From positions 1-23,143 of the forward strand of contig JAXDJJ010000082.1 in assembly GCA_034665745.1 (NCBI GenBank): a stretch of 23,143 bases of DNA. The letters are read 5' to 3'. Under the pieces are notes generated by a model. The model was not told the DNA's origin, did no database searches, and was given only the letters and a program-made list of their open reading frames with translations. Source of the DNA: JAXDJJ01 sp034665745 (GTDB lineage Bacteria; Actinomycetota; CADDZG01; WHSQ01). A program made the translations under genes and the position numbers. Shown here one piece after another: positions 7,272 to 15,260 of this stretch (position 1 is the first letter of the stretch; the number at the start of each line of letters is the position of its first letter).

Positions 7272-9236
7272 CTAAGAACCGATTACGAAGACGTGGGCGG
7301 ACTCGACGTTGGGGTCGAGCCGCACGTAGTTGCTGGGCCCGTTCCATACGAAGCGTGTGTCGCTAAGCAAGTCGTGTACCTCGAATGCTTCGTCGTAACC
7401 GATGCCGAGCGCCTCGAGGTCGAGGTGAAGGGTTGCCTCTTCCCAGAAGAACGGATTGAGGTTGACGACGACGAGGATCGATTCACCGTCGGCACTCGTC
7501 TTGGAGAACGCCAGCACGTTCTCCTTGTCGGTCTCGTGGAAAACGAGGTTCGTCAGACCGGACAACGCAGCGTGCTTCCTGCGGACGTCATTGACCCGAG
7601 TGATGAACGGAACGAGGCTCCCGGGGGCCGCGTAATCGCGGTGTTTCAGCTCGAACTTCTCGGAATCCAGGTACTCCTCGCTACCGTCCTTCACCGGTGT
7701 GTTCTCGAACAGCTCGTAGCCCGAATAGATGCCGTAGGTGGGGGATAGGAACGCCGCCAGGATCAGCCGGATCTTGAACGCCGGTGGCCCACCGGCTTGC
7801 AGGTACTCGTGAAGGATGTCGGGTGTGTTGGCGAAGAAGTTCGGACGGAAGTAGTCCGCCATCTCGGTCGTGGTGAGCTCGGTCATGTATTCGATCAGTT
7901 CATGTTTCGTGTTGCGCCACGTGAAATATGTGTAGCTCTGAGTGAAACCGAGCTTCGCCAGTTGCTGCATCACCTTCGGGCGGGTGAACGCTTCGGCTAG
8001 GAATATCAGGTCGGGGTCTTTCGCTTTCAGATCATTGATGACCCACTCCCAGAACGGGAACGCTTTCGTATGGGGGTTGTCGACACGGAAGATCTTCACG
8101 CCGTGCGAGATCCAGAACTCGAGCACGCTCTTCAGCTCGTTCCAGAGGCCCTCGCGATCGACCGTGTCGAAGTTGACCGGATAGATGTCCTGGTACTTCT
8201 TCGGGGGGTTCTCCGCATACTGGATCGAAGCGTCAGGTCGTTGGGTGAACCACTCGGGATGTTCGGTCACCCACGGGTGATCGGGAGAGCACTGGATCGC
8301 GAAGTCGAGGGCGATCTCGAGCCCGAGTTTGTCCGCGGCCCCCACGAAGGTGTCGAAGTCGGCGATCGTGCCGAGTTCGGGGTGGATCGAGGTGTGCCCC
8401 CCATCCGGAGATCCGATAGCCCATGGGCTACCGATGTCGGTGGCCGTTGCATCAAGCGTGTTGTTCCGGCCCTTCCGGAATGCCTTCCCGATCGGGTGGA
8501 TCGGTGGGAGATAGACGACGTCGAAGCCCATGTCTGCAACGCGCGCCAAGGCCTTCGTCGCCGTAGCGAAGGTGCCGTGCTTCCCCTTTGCTCCGGTCGA
8601 GCGAGGGAACAACTCGTACCAGGCGCCGAAACGAGCGCGTTCACGATCCACCGTCATCTCCAGAACCGGCGAGGTGGCGCGATCGGCACGGTCGGGGTTG
8701 CGGGCCATGACTTCGTCGAGCTTCGCGTCTAGGGCGGTTGTCACGCGCCGGTCGGGCTTGTCGGCCGGGCCCTTCTTAGGTGCCGGTGCGCGCAACTTCG
8801 CAACTGCTTCGGTCAAGCGCTTCTTGTCGCGCGCCGCGGCCCCCTCGATACACGCTTCGATCAAGAGGGCTCCCTCGGCAAGTTCGAGGGTCACGTCCTG
8901 TCCTGCGTCGACCTTCTTGATGAGGTCCCGGCGCCAGGTCGCGAAATGATCGGTCCAGGCTTCGATCGTGTACTGGTATCGACCGACCCGCTCGAACCGC
9001 ATGACGCCGGTCCATGAATCGTTGCCCTCGTGGCTAAGAGGCGCTTCCGTCCACCGGCTCGAGCCGGCCCTACGGTAGCGAACAGAACCCCGAAGTTCGT
9101 TGCTGCCGTCCCGGAATATGTCTGCAGCGACGGTGACTAGATCCCCGGCGATGGCTTTGGCTCGGTGGCGCCCGCAATCAACGCATGGTCGTATCGCTTC
9201 GATCACGATAGGGCTGTACGGCGCTCGGGAGGGCAT
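7272..9236 (-). CDS. glgE: Alpha-1,4-glucan:maltose-1-phosphate maltosyltransferase GlgE
   Basis: A 654-residue GH13 enzyme (EC 2.4.99.16) that transfers maltosyl units from maltose 1-phosphate to the non-reducing end of alpha-1,4-glucan. Order: N-terminal beta domain (about 10-120), helical linker (about 120-190), barrel from FGAWYELFPRS (203-213), then a C-terminal beta domain. Diagnostic sites are PPIHPIG (244-250), VKIFRVDNPHTKAFPFW (380-396) with nucleophile D385, and FLAEAFTRP (412-420) with acid/base E415. ATG 9236 is preferred to the adjacent in-frame TTG at 9239. No Shine-Dalgarno is present, but TAGCCT lies six bases upstream, as in a leaderless promoter. It heads the operon glgE-treS-mak-glgB-GH57 and diverges from glgP, as in mycobacteria. 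Confidence 0.97.
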   Translation of the reverse strand: MPSRAPYSPIVIEAIRPCVDCGRHRAKAIAGDLVTVAADIFRDGSNELRGSVRYRRAGSSRWTEAPLSHEGNDSWTGVMRFERVGRYQYTIEAWTDHFATWRRDLIKKVDAGQDVTLELAEGALLIEACIEGAAARDKKRLTEAVAKLRAPAPKKGPADKPDRRVTTALDAKLDEVMARNPDRADRATSPVLEMTVDRERARFGAWYELFPRSTGAKGKHGTFATATKALARVADMGFDVVYLPPIHPIGKAFRKGRNNTLDATATDIGSPWAIGSPDGGHTSIHPELGTIADFDTFVGAADKLGLEIALDFAIQCSPDHPWVTEHPEWFTQRPDASIQYAENPPKKYQDIYPVNFDTVDREGLWNELKSVLEFWISHGVKIFRVDNPHTKAFPFWEWVINDLKAKDPDLIFLAEAFTRPKVMQQLAKLGFTQSYTYFTWRNTKHELIEYMTELTTTEMADYFRPNFFANTPDILHEYLQAGGPPAFKIRLILAAFLSPTYGIYSGYELFENTPVKDGSEEYLDSEKFELKHRDYAAPGSLVPFITRVNDVRRKHAALSGLTNLVFHETDKENVLAFSKTSADGESILVVVNLNPFFWEEATLHLDLEALGIGYDEAFEVHDLLSDTRFVWNGPSNYVRLDPNVESAHVFVIGS

Positions 9237-9242
9237 CAACCC

Positions 9243-9248
9243 AGGCTA
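9243..9248 (-). promoter_or_regulatory. Candidate leaderless -10 element for the glgE operon
   Basis: Read on the minus strand, TAGCCT fits the TANNNT -10 consensus and is followed by exactly six bases and then the glgE ATG. That spacing would put the transcript start on the A of the ATG. glgE has no Shine-Dalgarno sequence, which agrees. No convincing -35 hexamer is visible. The hexamer is degenerate, so chance is possible. Confidence 0.4.
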
Positions 9249-9252
9249 CCGT
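9247..9252 (+). promoter_or_regulatory. Candidate -10 element for glgP
   Basis: TACCGT on the plus strand fits TANNNT and shares its first two bases with the minus-strand element serving glgE. A start about seven bases downstream (near 9259) would give a leader of roughly 13 bases containing the GGAGG at 9265-9269. No clear -35 is visible. Supported only by pattern and position. Confidence 0.3.
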
Positions 9253-9264
9253 CCATTACCCTTC

Positions 9265-9269
9265 GGAGG
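9265..9269 (+). promoter_or_regulatory. Ribosome binding site of glgP
   Basis: GGAGG ends two bases before ATG 9272, an unusually tight spacing, and overlaps the alternative GTG start at 9269. The site therefore argues against GTG 9269. The N-terminal sequence MKALR after ATG 9272 matches how actinobacterial members of this phosphorylase family begin, so ATG 9272 is kept. Confidence 0.5.
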
Positions 9270-9271
9270 TG

Positions 9272-11827
9272 ATGAAGGCCCTTCGTAGCTTCGCCGTGCG
9301 GGCGTCACTGCCCCAGCCGCTAGAGGTACTTCTAACGATCGCCACGAACCTGCGCTGGAGTTGGGACGCGCGAGCGGTCGACCTCTTCCGCTGGGTGGAC
9401 AACGAAGCGTGGGAGAAGGCCGAACACGACCCCGTGCGCATGCTCGGACTGGTTTCGCGCGAGCGTTTCGAGCAACTCGCGGACGACGGCCCCTTCATGT
9501 CATTCCTCGCGAGCGTCGACGAGGACCTCCAGAAATACCTGCAGGAACCGCGCTGGTATCAAGCCTTGAAGAAGAAGAACCTGCCCAAGCAGATCGCCTA
9601 TTTCTCGCCCGAGTTCGGTGTGAGTGAAGCTCTACCCATCTATTCGGGTGGACTCGGGGTCCTTGCAGGGGATCACCTCAAGGCCGCGAGTGACCTCGGT
9701 GTCCCTCTCGTTGCCGTTGGTCTGTTGTACCGACAGGGCTACTTCCGCCAACAGCTCAATGCCGACGGCTGGCAGCAAGAGCACTATCCGGCCCTCGACC
9801 CCCACGGCATGCCTCTGACGTTATTGGAGACCGAAGACGGTTCTCCTCTGAAGATCGAGGTCGAGCTCGCGGGCGCCCGGTGCGTCGCTCAACTATGGCA
9901 AGCAACCGTTGGTCGCGTTCCGTTGCTGCTGATGGATTGCGACGTCGAAGAGAACGACCCCGAGGAGCGTGGCGTAACCGACCGTCTCTACGCAGGTGGA
10001 GGCGAGCACCGCTTGCGCCAAGAGATCGTGCTTGGGATCGGCGGGGTGCGCGCCTTGCAGGCGACCGGCTACGACCCCGACGTGTTCCATTCCAACGAGG
10101 GCCATGCGGGGTTCCTCGGCCTCGAACGGATCCGCCAGCTGGTCGTGAATACAGACCTTTCCTTCGAAGAGGCGCGTGAGGCGGTTCGGGCAGCGACCGT
10201 GTTCACCACACACACGCCCGTTCCTGCCGGTATCGACGTCTACGAACACGACCTGATGGAGCGGTACTTCGACTCGTTCGCGAAGGAGTGCAACCTCTCC
10301 TTCGAGGAGTTGATGGCCGTGGGTCAGACCGACCCCCTCACGGAGTCGGTCGCCGATCACCCGAAATTCAACATGGCCGTCATGGGTTTCCGCCTCGCGG
10401 CTCGTTCTAATGCGGTCAGCAAACTCCATGGAGATGTGTCACGCGCGATCTTCTCGGAGCTCTGGCCCGGGGTCCCGACCGAAGAGGCTCCGATCGGCAG
10501 TGTGACGAACGGAGTGCATACGTCGACGTGGCTCGGTGCGGAGATCACCGAGGTGCTCGATCGCCGGCTGTCGCCGGGATGGGCCGAGACCGGTGACGGA
10601 CGTTGGGACCGTATCCACGAAGTACCCGATGCCGAGTTGTGGCGGGCACGTGAAAGGGCGCGTGAACGACTTGTTTACTTCGTCCGCGAGCGGGTCCGCG
10701 AGCAACTGGTCAAACGGGGTCACAACGAAGCCGAGGTCAGCTGGACGGAAGAGATATTCGATCCCGGGGTCCTCACCATCGGCTTCGCGCGCCGCTTCGC
10801 TCAATACAAGAGGGGCACCTTGATCCTGTCGGATGTCGATCGCTTGAAGCGATTGCTCTTGTCGGGGGATCGGCCGATCCAGATCGTCATCGCTGGCAAG
10901 GCCCACCCACTAGACGACGGGGGCAAGGAGATGATCCAGGCCCTCGTCCACTTCGCTGCTGACCCCGATGTGCGTCTGCGGTTCGCGTTCGTCGAGGACT
11001 ACGACATGGAGGTTGCCCGCGTGCTGTGTCAAGGGTCGGACGTGTGGTTGAACAACCCACGTCGCCCACTCGAGGCCTGCGGGACGAGCGGCATGAAGGC
11101 CGCTCTGGGGGGTGCGTTGAACTGTTCCGTCCTCGACGGCTGGTGGGACGAGTGTTACGACGGCAAGAACGGGTGGGCTATCGGAACCCGCGAGTCGTTC
11201 CTCGACTCTGCGCACCAGGACAGGGTTGAGGCCAGCGCCCTCTACGACCTGATGGAACGCGAGATCGTTCCGCGCTTCTACGACCGTCCCGAAGGGCCCG
11301 TCCCTCGCCGGTGGGTCGAGCGCATGAAGCATTCGATCGCATCACTTGGCTCGTTCGTCACCGCCGACCGGATGGTTCGTGACTACGTCGATGCCTTATA
11401 CGGGCCGGCCGCGATCCAGGGTCGTGAGCTCTCTGCCGACAACTACGCGAGAGCTCGTGAACTGGCGAAGTGGAAGAGTCATGTGGTCGGGCACTGGAGC
11501 GACGTTCGGGTGATCGATGTCGAAGGCGAGGTCACTGCTGCCGACGTCGGGGCAGAGCGCAGTGTCGGCGCGACGATCCATGTGGGCCAGCTGTCTACGG
11601 ACGATCTCTCGGTTCAGCTCGCGCACGGACGCGTCGGGGCGAACAACGAACTCATCTCTCCGCAGATCGAGGAGATGACTGCCGACTACTGCGAAGAGAA
11701 CACCTGCACCTATCGCGGCGGTTTCGCAACCGACGAAGCTGGGTTGTACGGATTCGCGGTGCGCGTCGTGCCGCGTCATCCCGATCTCACGAACGGGATG
11801 GATCTCGGCGTGGTGACCTGGGCCTAG
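9272..11827 (+). CDS. glgP: Alpha-glucan phosphorylase GlgP (DUF3417-type, GT35)
   Basis: An 851-residue pyridoxal-phosphate phosphorylase (EC 2.4.1.1) that releases glucose 1-phosphate from non-reducing ends of alpha-1,4-glucan. The N-terminal region (about 12-125) resembles DUF3417, including NLRWSWD. The catalytic part follows, with YFSPEFGVSEALPIYSGGLG (about 110-129), a TTHTPVPAG motif and RRFAQYKR. The PLP-lysine motif is GTSGMKAALGGALN, with K609 as the likely Schiff-base lysine. The length matches the roughly 860-residue mycobacterial GlgP rather than E. coli-type GlgP. It is divergent from glgE with 35 bases between starts, so breakdown and synthesis genes share a control region. A GGT-family gene follows after 11 bases. 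Confidence 0.95.
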   Translation: MKALRSFAVRASLPQPLEVLLTIATNLRWSWDARAVDLFRWVDNEAWEKAEHDPVRMLGLVSRERFEQLADDGPFMSFLASVDEDLQKYLQEPRWYQALKKKNLPKQIAYFSPEFGVSEALPIYSGGLGVLAGDHLKAASDLGVPLVAVGLLYRQGYFRQQLNADGWQQEHYPALDPHGMPLTLLETEDGSPLKIEVELAGARCVAQLWQATVGRVPLLLMDCDVEENDPEERGVTDRLYAGGGEHRLRQEIVLGIGGVRALQATGYDPDVFHSNEGHAGFLGLERIRQLVVNTDLSFEEAREAVRAATVFTTHTPVPAGIDVYEHDLMERYFDSFAKECNLSFEELMAVGQTDPLTESVADHPKFNMAVMGFRLAARSNAVSKLHGDVSRAIFSELWPGVPTEEAPIGSVTNGVHTSTWLGAEITEVLDRRLSPGWAETGDGRWDRIHEVPDAELWRARERARERLVYFVRERVREQLVKRGHNEAEVSWTEEIFDPGVLTIGFARRFAQYKRGTLILSDVDRLKRLLLSGDRPIQIVIAGKAHPLDDGGKEMIQALVHFAADPDVRLRFAFVEDYDMEVARVLCQGSDVWLNNPRRPLEACGTSGMKAALGGALNCSVLDGWWDECYDGKNGWAIGTRESFLDSAHQDRVEASALYDLMEREIVPRFYDRPEGPVPRRWVERMKHSIASLGSFVTADRMVRDYVDALYGPAAIQGRELSADNYARARELAKWKSHVVGHWSDVRVIDVEGEVTAADVGAERSVGATIHVGQLSTDDLSVQLAHGRVGANNELISPQIEEMTADYCEENTCTYRGGFATDEAGLYGFAVRVVPRHPDLTNGMDLGVVTWA

Positions 11828-11838
11828 AGCCCTAACTC

Positions 11839-13560
11839 GTGCCCTTCACAACCCGCCCGGAGCTACGCGGCACGTTCGGGATGGTCGCATCGACCCACTG
11901 GCTCGCTTCGAGCGCAGGGATGGCGATCCTCGAGCGAGGTGGCAACGCCTTCGATGCTGCGGTCGCTGCCGGCTTGACCCTCCAGGTCGTCGAGCCGCAC
12001 CTGAATGGGCCGGGTGGGGAAGTGCCGGTGATCCTCTACGACGCCTCGACGGACGCAACCGTCGTCGTTGATGGTCAAGGACCCGCCCCACGCGCAGCGA
12101 CTATCGATGCCTATCGGGAACGTGACATCGATCTGATCCCGGGGACCGGGCTCCTCGCGGCGTGCGTGCCGGGTGCGATCGGTGCCTGGCTGTTGATGCT
12201 CGAACGTTACGGAACCATGGGCGTCGCCGATGTCTTCGAGTACGCCATCGGATATGCCGAGAACGGCTACCCGATGGTCGATCGGATCGCCGCCACGATC
12301 GCCGGGATGGAACAGGTGTTCCGGAACGACTGGCCGACCTCGGCTGAGATCTACCTCGCGAACGGCGTGCCGAAGGGGGGCGACCTTTTCCGCAACCCTG
12401 CTCTCGCCGGCATGTACCGCCGGATGGTCGACGCCGCGGGCAGTGGTGATCGGGTCGGTCAGATCGATCGTGCCCGGAGCGCGTTCTACGAAGGGTTCGT
12501 TGCCGACGCCATAGAGGAGTTCTGCCGGGGCCACGATGGGTTGCTCACCGGAAGCGACCTTGCGGGGTGGCGCGCTGGTATCGAACCCACCGTGTCGCTG
12601 AGCTTCCGTGGCTACGAGGTGCACAAGGCGGGGCCGTGGACGCAGGGGCCGGTCTTCCTCCAGCAGCTCGCGTTACTGGAGGCCCTCGAACTCGGAAGGT
12701 TCGGCTCGGCCGATCACGTTCACACCGTGGTCGAGGCCGCCAAACTCGCGTTCGCCGACAGGGAAGCGTTCTACGGGGACCCGAACTTCGCCGACGTTCC
12801 GCTCGATGACCTTCTATCTCGTGATTACACCGAGGAACGCAGAGGTTTGATCACCGACACTGCCTCCCACCAGTTGCGACCGGGGAGCCCCGGGGGCCGC
12901 ACTCCCGTCCTTCCGCCACCTACCGCACCAGGGGAGCGGACCCCTGCGCACCTGATCGGAGCGGGCGAGCCGACGCGTGGCGACACGTGTCATGTCGACA
13001 CTGTCGACCGCTGGGGCAACATGGTCGCTGCCACCCCAAGCGGAGGGTGGCTGCAGAGCTCGCCGGCGATCCCAGGGCTCGGCTTCTGCCTTGGCACCCG
13101 TGCACAGATGTTCTGGTTGACCGAAGGACTGGCAAACACGCTCGAGCCCGGCAAGCGACCGCGGACCACCCTGAGTCCATCACTCGCGTTCAAAGATGGC
13201 GCCCCGTATATGGCTTTCGGTACCCCGGGTGGGGACACTCAGGATCAGTGGTCGTTGAACATGTTCCTAAACCACGCGGTATTCGGCATGGACCTACAGG
13301 CTGCGATCGACGCACCGAACTTCCACACGAATCACTTCCCCAGTTCGTTCTATCCACGTCTGTCGAATCCGGGCCAGATCGAGGTCGAATCCCGGTTCGG
13401 TGATGACGTCATCGCAGAGCTCGAACGCCGGGGGCACGAAGTAATGATCGCTGACCCCTGGAGCCTCGGACGTCTCTCGGCGGTAGCGCGCCAACCCGAT
13501 GGCGTCCTCAAAGCAGCGGCTAACCCGCGGGGGATGCAGGGCTATGCGGTCGGACGCTGA
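11839..13560 (+). CDS. Gamma-glutamyltransferase-family Ntn hydrolase (YwrD/HpxW-like)
   Basis: A 573-residue GGT-fold protein. The Ntn motif RGDTCHVDTVDRWGN (380-394) gives T383 as the expected self-cleavage site and nucleophile, which would yield subunits of about 382 and 191 residues. Other family features are HWLASSAGMAILERGGNAFD (20-39), EPHLNGPGG (52-60), P-x-R near R85 and GTPGGDTQDQW. Family members hydrolyse or transfer gamma-glutamyl groups, but this branch also contains amidohydrolases such as oxamate-cleaving HpxW, so the substrate is open. No signal peptide is visible, unlike periplasmic GGTs, which suggests a cytoplasmic enzyme. GTG 11839 has no clear Shine-Dalgarno; coupling to glgP 11 bases upstream is likely. 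ATG at residue 15 would lose conserved N-terminal sequence. Its 3' end overlaps treZ tail to tail by 19 bases. Confidence 0.87.
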   Translation: MPFTTRPELRGTFGMVASTHWLASSAGMAILERGGNAFDAAVAAGLTLQVVEPHLNGPGGEVPVILYDASTDATVVVDGQGPAPRAATIDAYRERDIDLIPGTGLLAACVPGAIGAWLLMLERYGTMGVADVFEYAIGYAENGYPMVDRIAATIAGMEQVFRNDWPTSAEIYLANGVPKGGDLFRNPALAGMYRRMVDAAGSGDRVGQIDRARSAFYEGFVADAIEEFCRGHDGLLTGSDLAGWRAGIEPTVSLSFRGYEVHKAGPWTQGPVFLQQLALLEALELGRFGSADHVHTVVEAAKLAFADREAFYGDPNFADVPLDDLLSRDYTEERRGLITDTASHQLRPGSPGGRTPVLPPPTAPGERTPAHLIGAGEPTRGDTCHVDTVDRWGNMVAATPSGGWLQSSPAIPGLGFCLGTRAQMFWLTEGLANTLEPGKRPRTTLSPSLAFKDGAPYMAFGTPGGDTQDQWSLNMFLNHAVFGMDLQAAIDAPNFHTNHFPSSFYPRLSNPGQIEVESRFGDDVIAELERRGHEVMIADPWSLGRLSAVARQPDGVLKAAANPRGMQGYAVGR

Positions 13561-15260
13561 TAGATGACAACGGACTCCGGCTCGAGCTCGAGGTAGTCGC
13601 CCGTAGCCACAGGTTCTTTGGTCGAGGACAGCAACACTTTCGCTGACGCCGCCGGGACACGGGCACGTTCCTTGCTCAGGTTGGCAGCAACCTCGACCGG
13701 ACCTCGGGTGATGACGATCCACCGCTCTTCTTCGTCGAAGCGGGTTTGAACATCGTTCATCCGGCCATCTGAGAGCTCCGGCCACTCCCTTCGGAGGCGG
13801 ATCAACCGCTTGTGCCACTCGAGCAGGTCCGCATGGGGCTGGTCGTTAAGTTCCGCCCAGTCCAGTTTCGAGTGCTCGAAGGTGGCGAGATCTTGTGGGT
13901 CGGGGATGTCCTCCGGGTTCCAGCCGAAACCAGCAAACTCCCTCCGGCGGCCATCCCGCACCGCTCGCCCCAACTCGGGATCGTCGTGGTCTGTGAAATA
14001 GAGGAACGGTGTCGTCGCCCCCCACTCTTCTCCCTGGAACAACATCGGGACGAACGGTGACGTCATCACGAGGGCCGCGCCTACCTTCAGTAGGTCGTTG
14101 CTAATCAACGCTGAAGTGCGGTCCCCCCGAGCTCGATTGCCCACTTGGTCGTGGGTCTGGAGGTAGCCGAGGAACCGGTGTCCGTCCAAACCAGCGGTAG
14201 GACGCCCGTGGATGCGTTGTCTGAACCCAGACAACCGTCCGTCGTAAACGAACGCGTGCTGTAGGGCCTTCGCGATGTCCGCAACCGCACCGAAGTCGGA
14301 GTAGTAACCGGTTCTCTCTCCCGTAATGGCCGCGTGCAGAGAATGGTGTAGGTCGTCGCTCCATTGCGCATCGATGCCGTACCCGCCGGCCTCTCGTGGA
14401 CGGACGATGCGAGGGTCGTTCAGGTCGCTCTCGGCGATCAACCAGAGGTTGCGGCCCATGCCCTCGAGGGCATCTACGCGGGTGCTCATCTCTTCGAGGA
14501 AATGGACCGCCGACTGGTCATAGATCGCATGGATCGCATCGAGTCGCAGACCGTCCACGTGATAGTTCTCGAACCATCCAAGGGCGTTGTCGATGAAGAA
14601 GTTGCGAACCTCAGGGGAGCCGCGCTCGTCGAGGTTCACTGCCTCGCCCCACGGGGTCCCGTATTTGTCGGTGAAATACGGCCCGAACTCTCGGAGGTAG
14701 TTCCCTGCCGGACCGAGATGGTTGTAGACGACGTCGAGGACGACGGCTAGTCCTCGTGCGTGACACGCGTCGACGAGGCGCTTGAGTCCTTCAGGTCCAC
14801 CGTACGCATGATGTGGCGCATATAGGTCGACGCCGTCGTAGCCCCAACCTCGCGCGCCGGGGAACTCGTTGACGGGCATCAACTCGACCGCGTTGATTCC
14901 TAGCGTGGCGAGATGGTCGAGTTTGTCGATGACCCCCTCGAACGTTCCCTCCGACGAGAACGTCCCAACGTGCAGCTCGTAGATCACGGCTGCGGACAAG
15001 GGGAACCCGGTCCATGCGTGGTCTCTCCACTCGAAAGCATCGTGATCGACCACTCTCGAAGGGCCGTGCACTCCGGTCGGTTGCCATCCAGAGCGAGGAT
15101 CGGGGCGGGGCGACCCGCCATCGAGGGACAGGAGATAGTCCGCGGTTGGCGCCTCTGCGGTAAACCACCCTTCGCCTTCGGGGGACAACTCCGTGCGGTT
15201 TCCCCCGACGACCAGCTCGACCGTGGACGCGTGTGGGGCCCACACCCTGATGCGACTCAT
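13542..15260 (-). CDS. treZ: Maltooligosyltrehalose trehalohydrolase TreZ
   Basis: A 572-residue GH13 enzyme (EC 3.2.1.141) that releases free trehalose from maltooligosyltrehalose made by TreY. It begins with a CBM48-like domain (about 1-85), starting with RIRVWAP, which is typical of TreZ. The barrel follows with VIYELHVGTF (92-101), DVVYNHLGPAGNY (176-188), DGLRLDAIHAI (236-246) with nucleophile D241, LIAESDLNDP (274-283) with acid/base E277, and the LQTHDQVGNRARG motif. The frame is open upstream, but ATG 15260 matches the family N terminus and forms an ATGA overlap with the GH57 stop. AAGGAG lies 14 bases ahead, rather far, so coupling probably drives initiation. It is last in the operon, and its final codons overlap the opposing GGT-family gene. 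Confidence 0.95.
   Translation of the reverse strand: MSRIRVWAPHASTVELVVGGNRTELSPEGEGWFTAEAPTADYLLSLDGGSPRPDPRSGWQPTGVHGPSRVVDHDAFEWRDHAWTGFPLSAAVIYELHVGTFSSEGTFEGVIDKLDHLATLGINAVELMPVNEFPGARGWGYDGVDLYAPHHAYGGPEGLKRLVDACHARGLAVVLDVVYNHLGPAGNYLREFGPYFTDKYGTPWGEAVNLDERGSPEVRNFFIDNALGWFENYHVDGLRLDAIHAIYDQSAVHFLEEMSTRVDALEGMGRNLWLIAESDLNDPRIVRPREAGGYGIDAQWSDDLHHSLHAAITGERTGYYSDFGAVADIAKALQHAFVYDGRLSGFRQRIHGRPTAGLDGHRFLGYLQTHDQVGNRARGDRTSALISNDLLKVGAALVMTSPFVPMLFQGEEWGATTPFLYFTDHDDPELGRAVRDGRRREFAGFGWNPEDIPDPQDLATFEHSKLDWAELNDQPHADLLEWHKRLIRLRREWPELSDGRMNDVQTRFDEEERWIVITRGPVEVAANLSKERARVPAASAKVLLSSTKEPVATGDYLELEPESVVIYQRPTA

Noticed and set aside
9237..9239. TTG start for GlgE one codon upstream of ATG 9236
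   Set aside because: An adjacent ATG is present, and the -10-like hexamer spacing fits the ATG.
13581..13592. Perfect 12-base palindrome CTCGAGCTCGAG near the ggt-treZ junction
   Set aside because: It encodes the repetitive LELE residues at the TreZ C terminus and has no loop, so it is most simply a codon effect.
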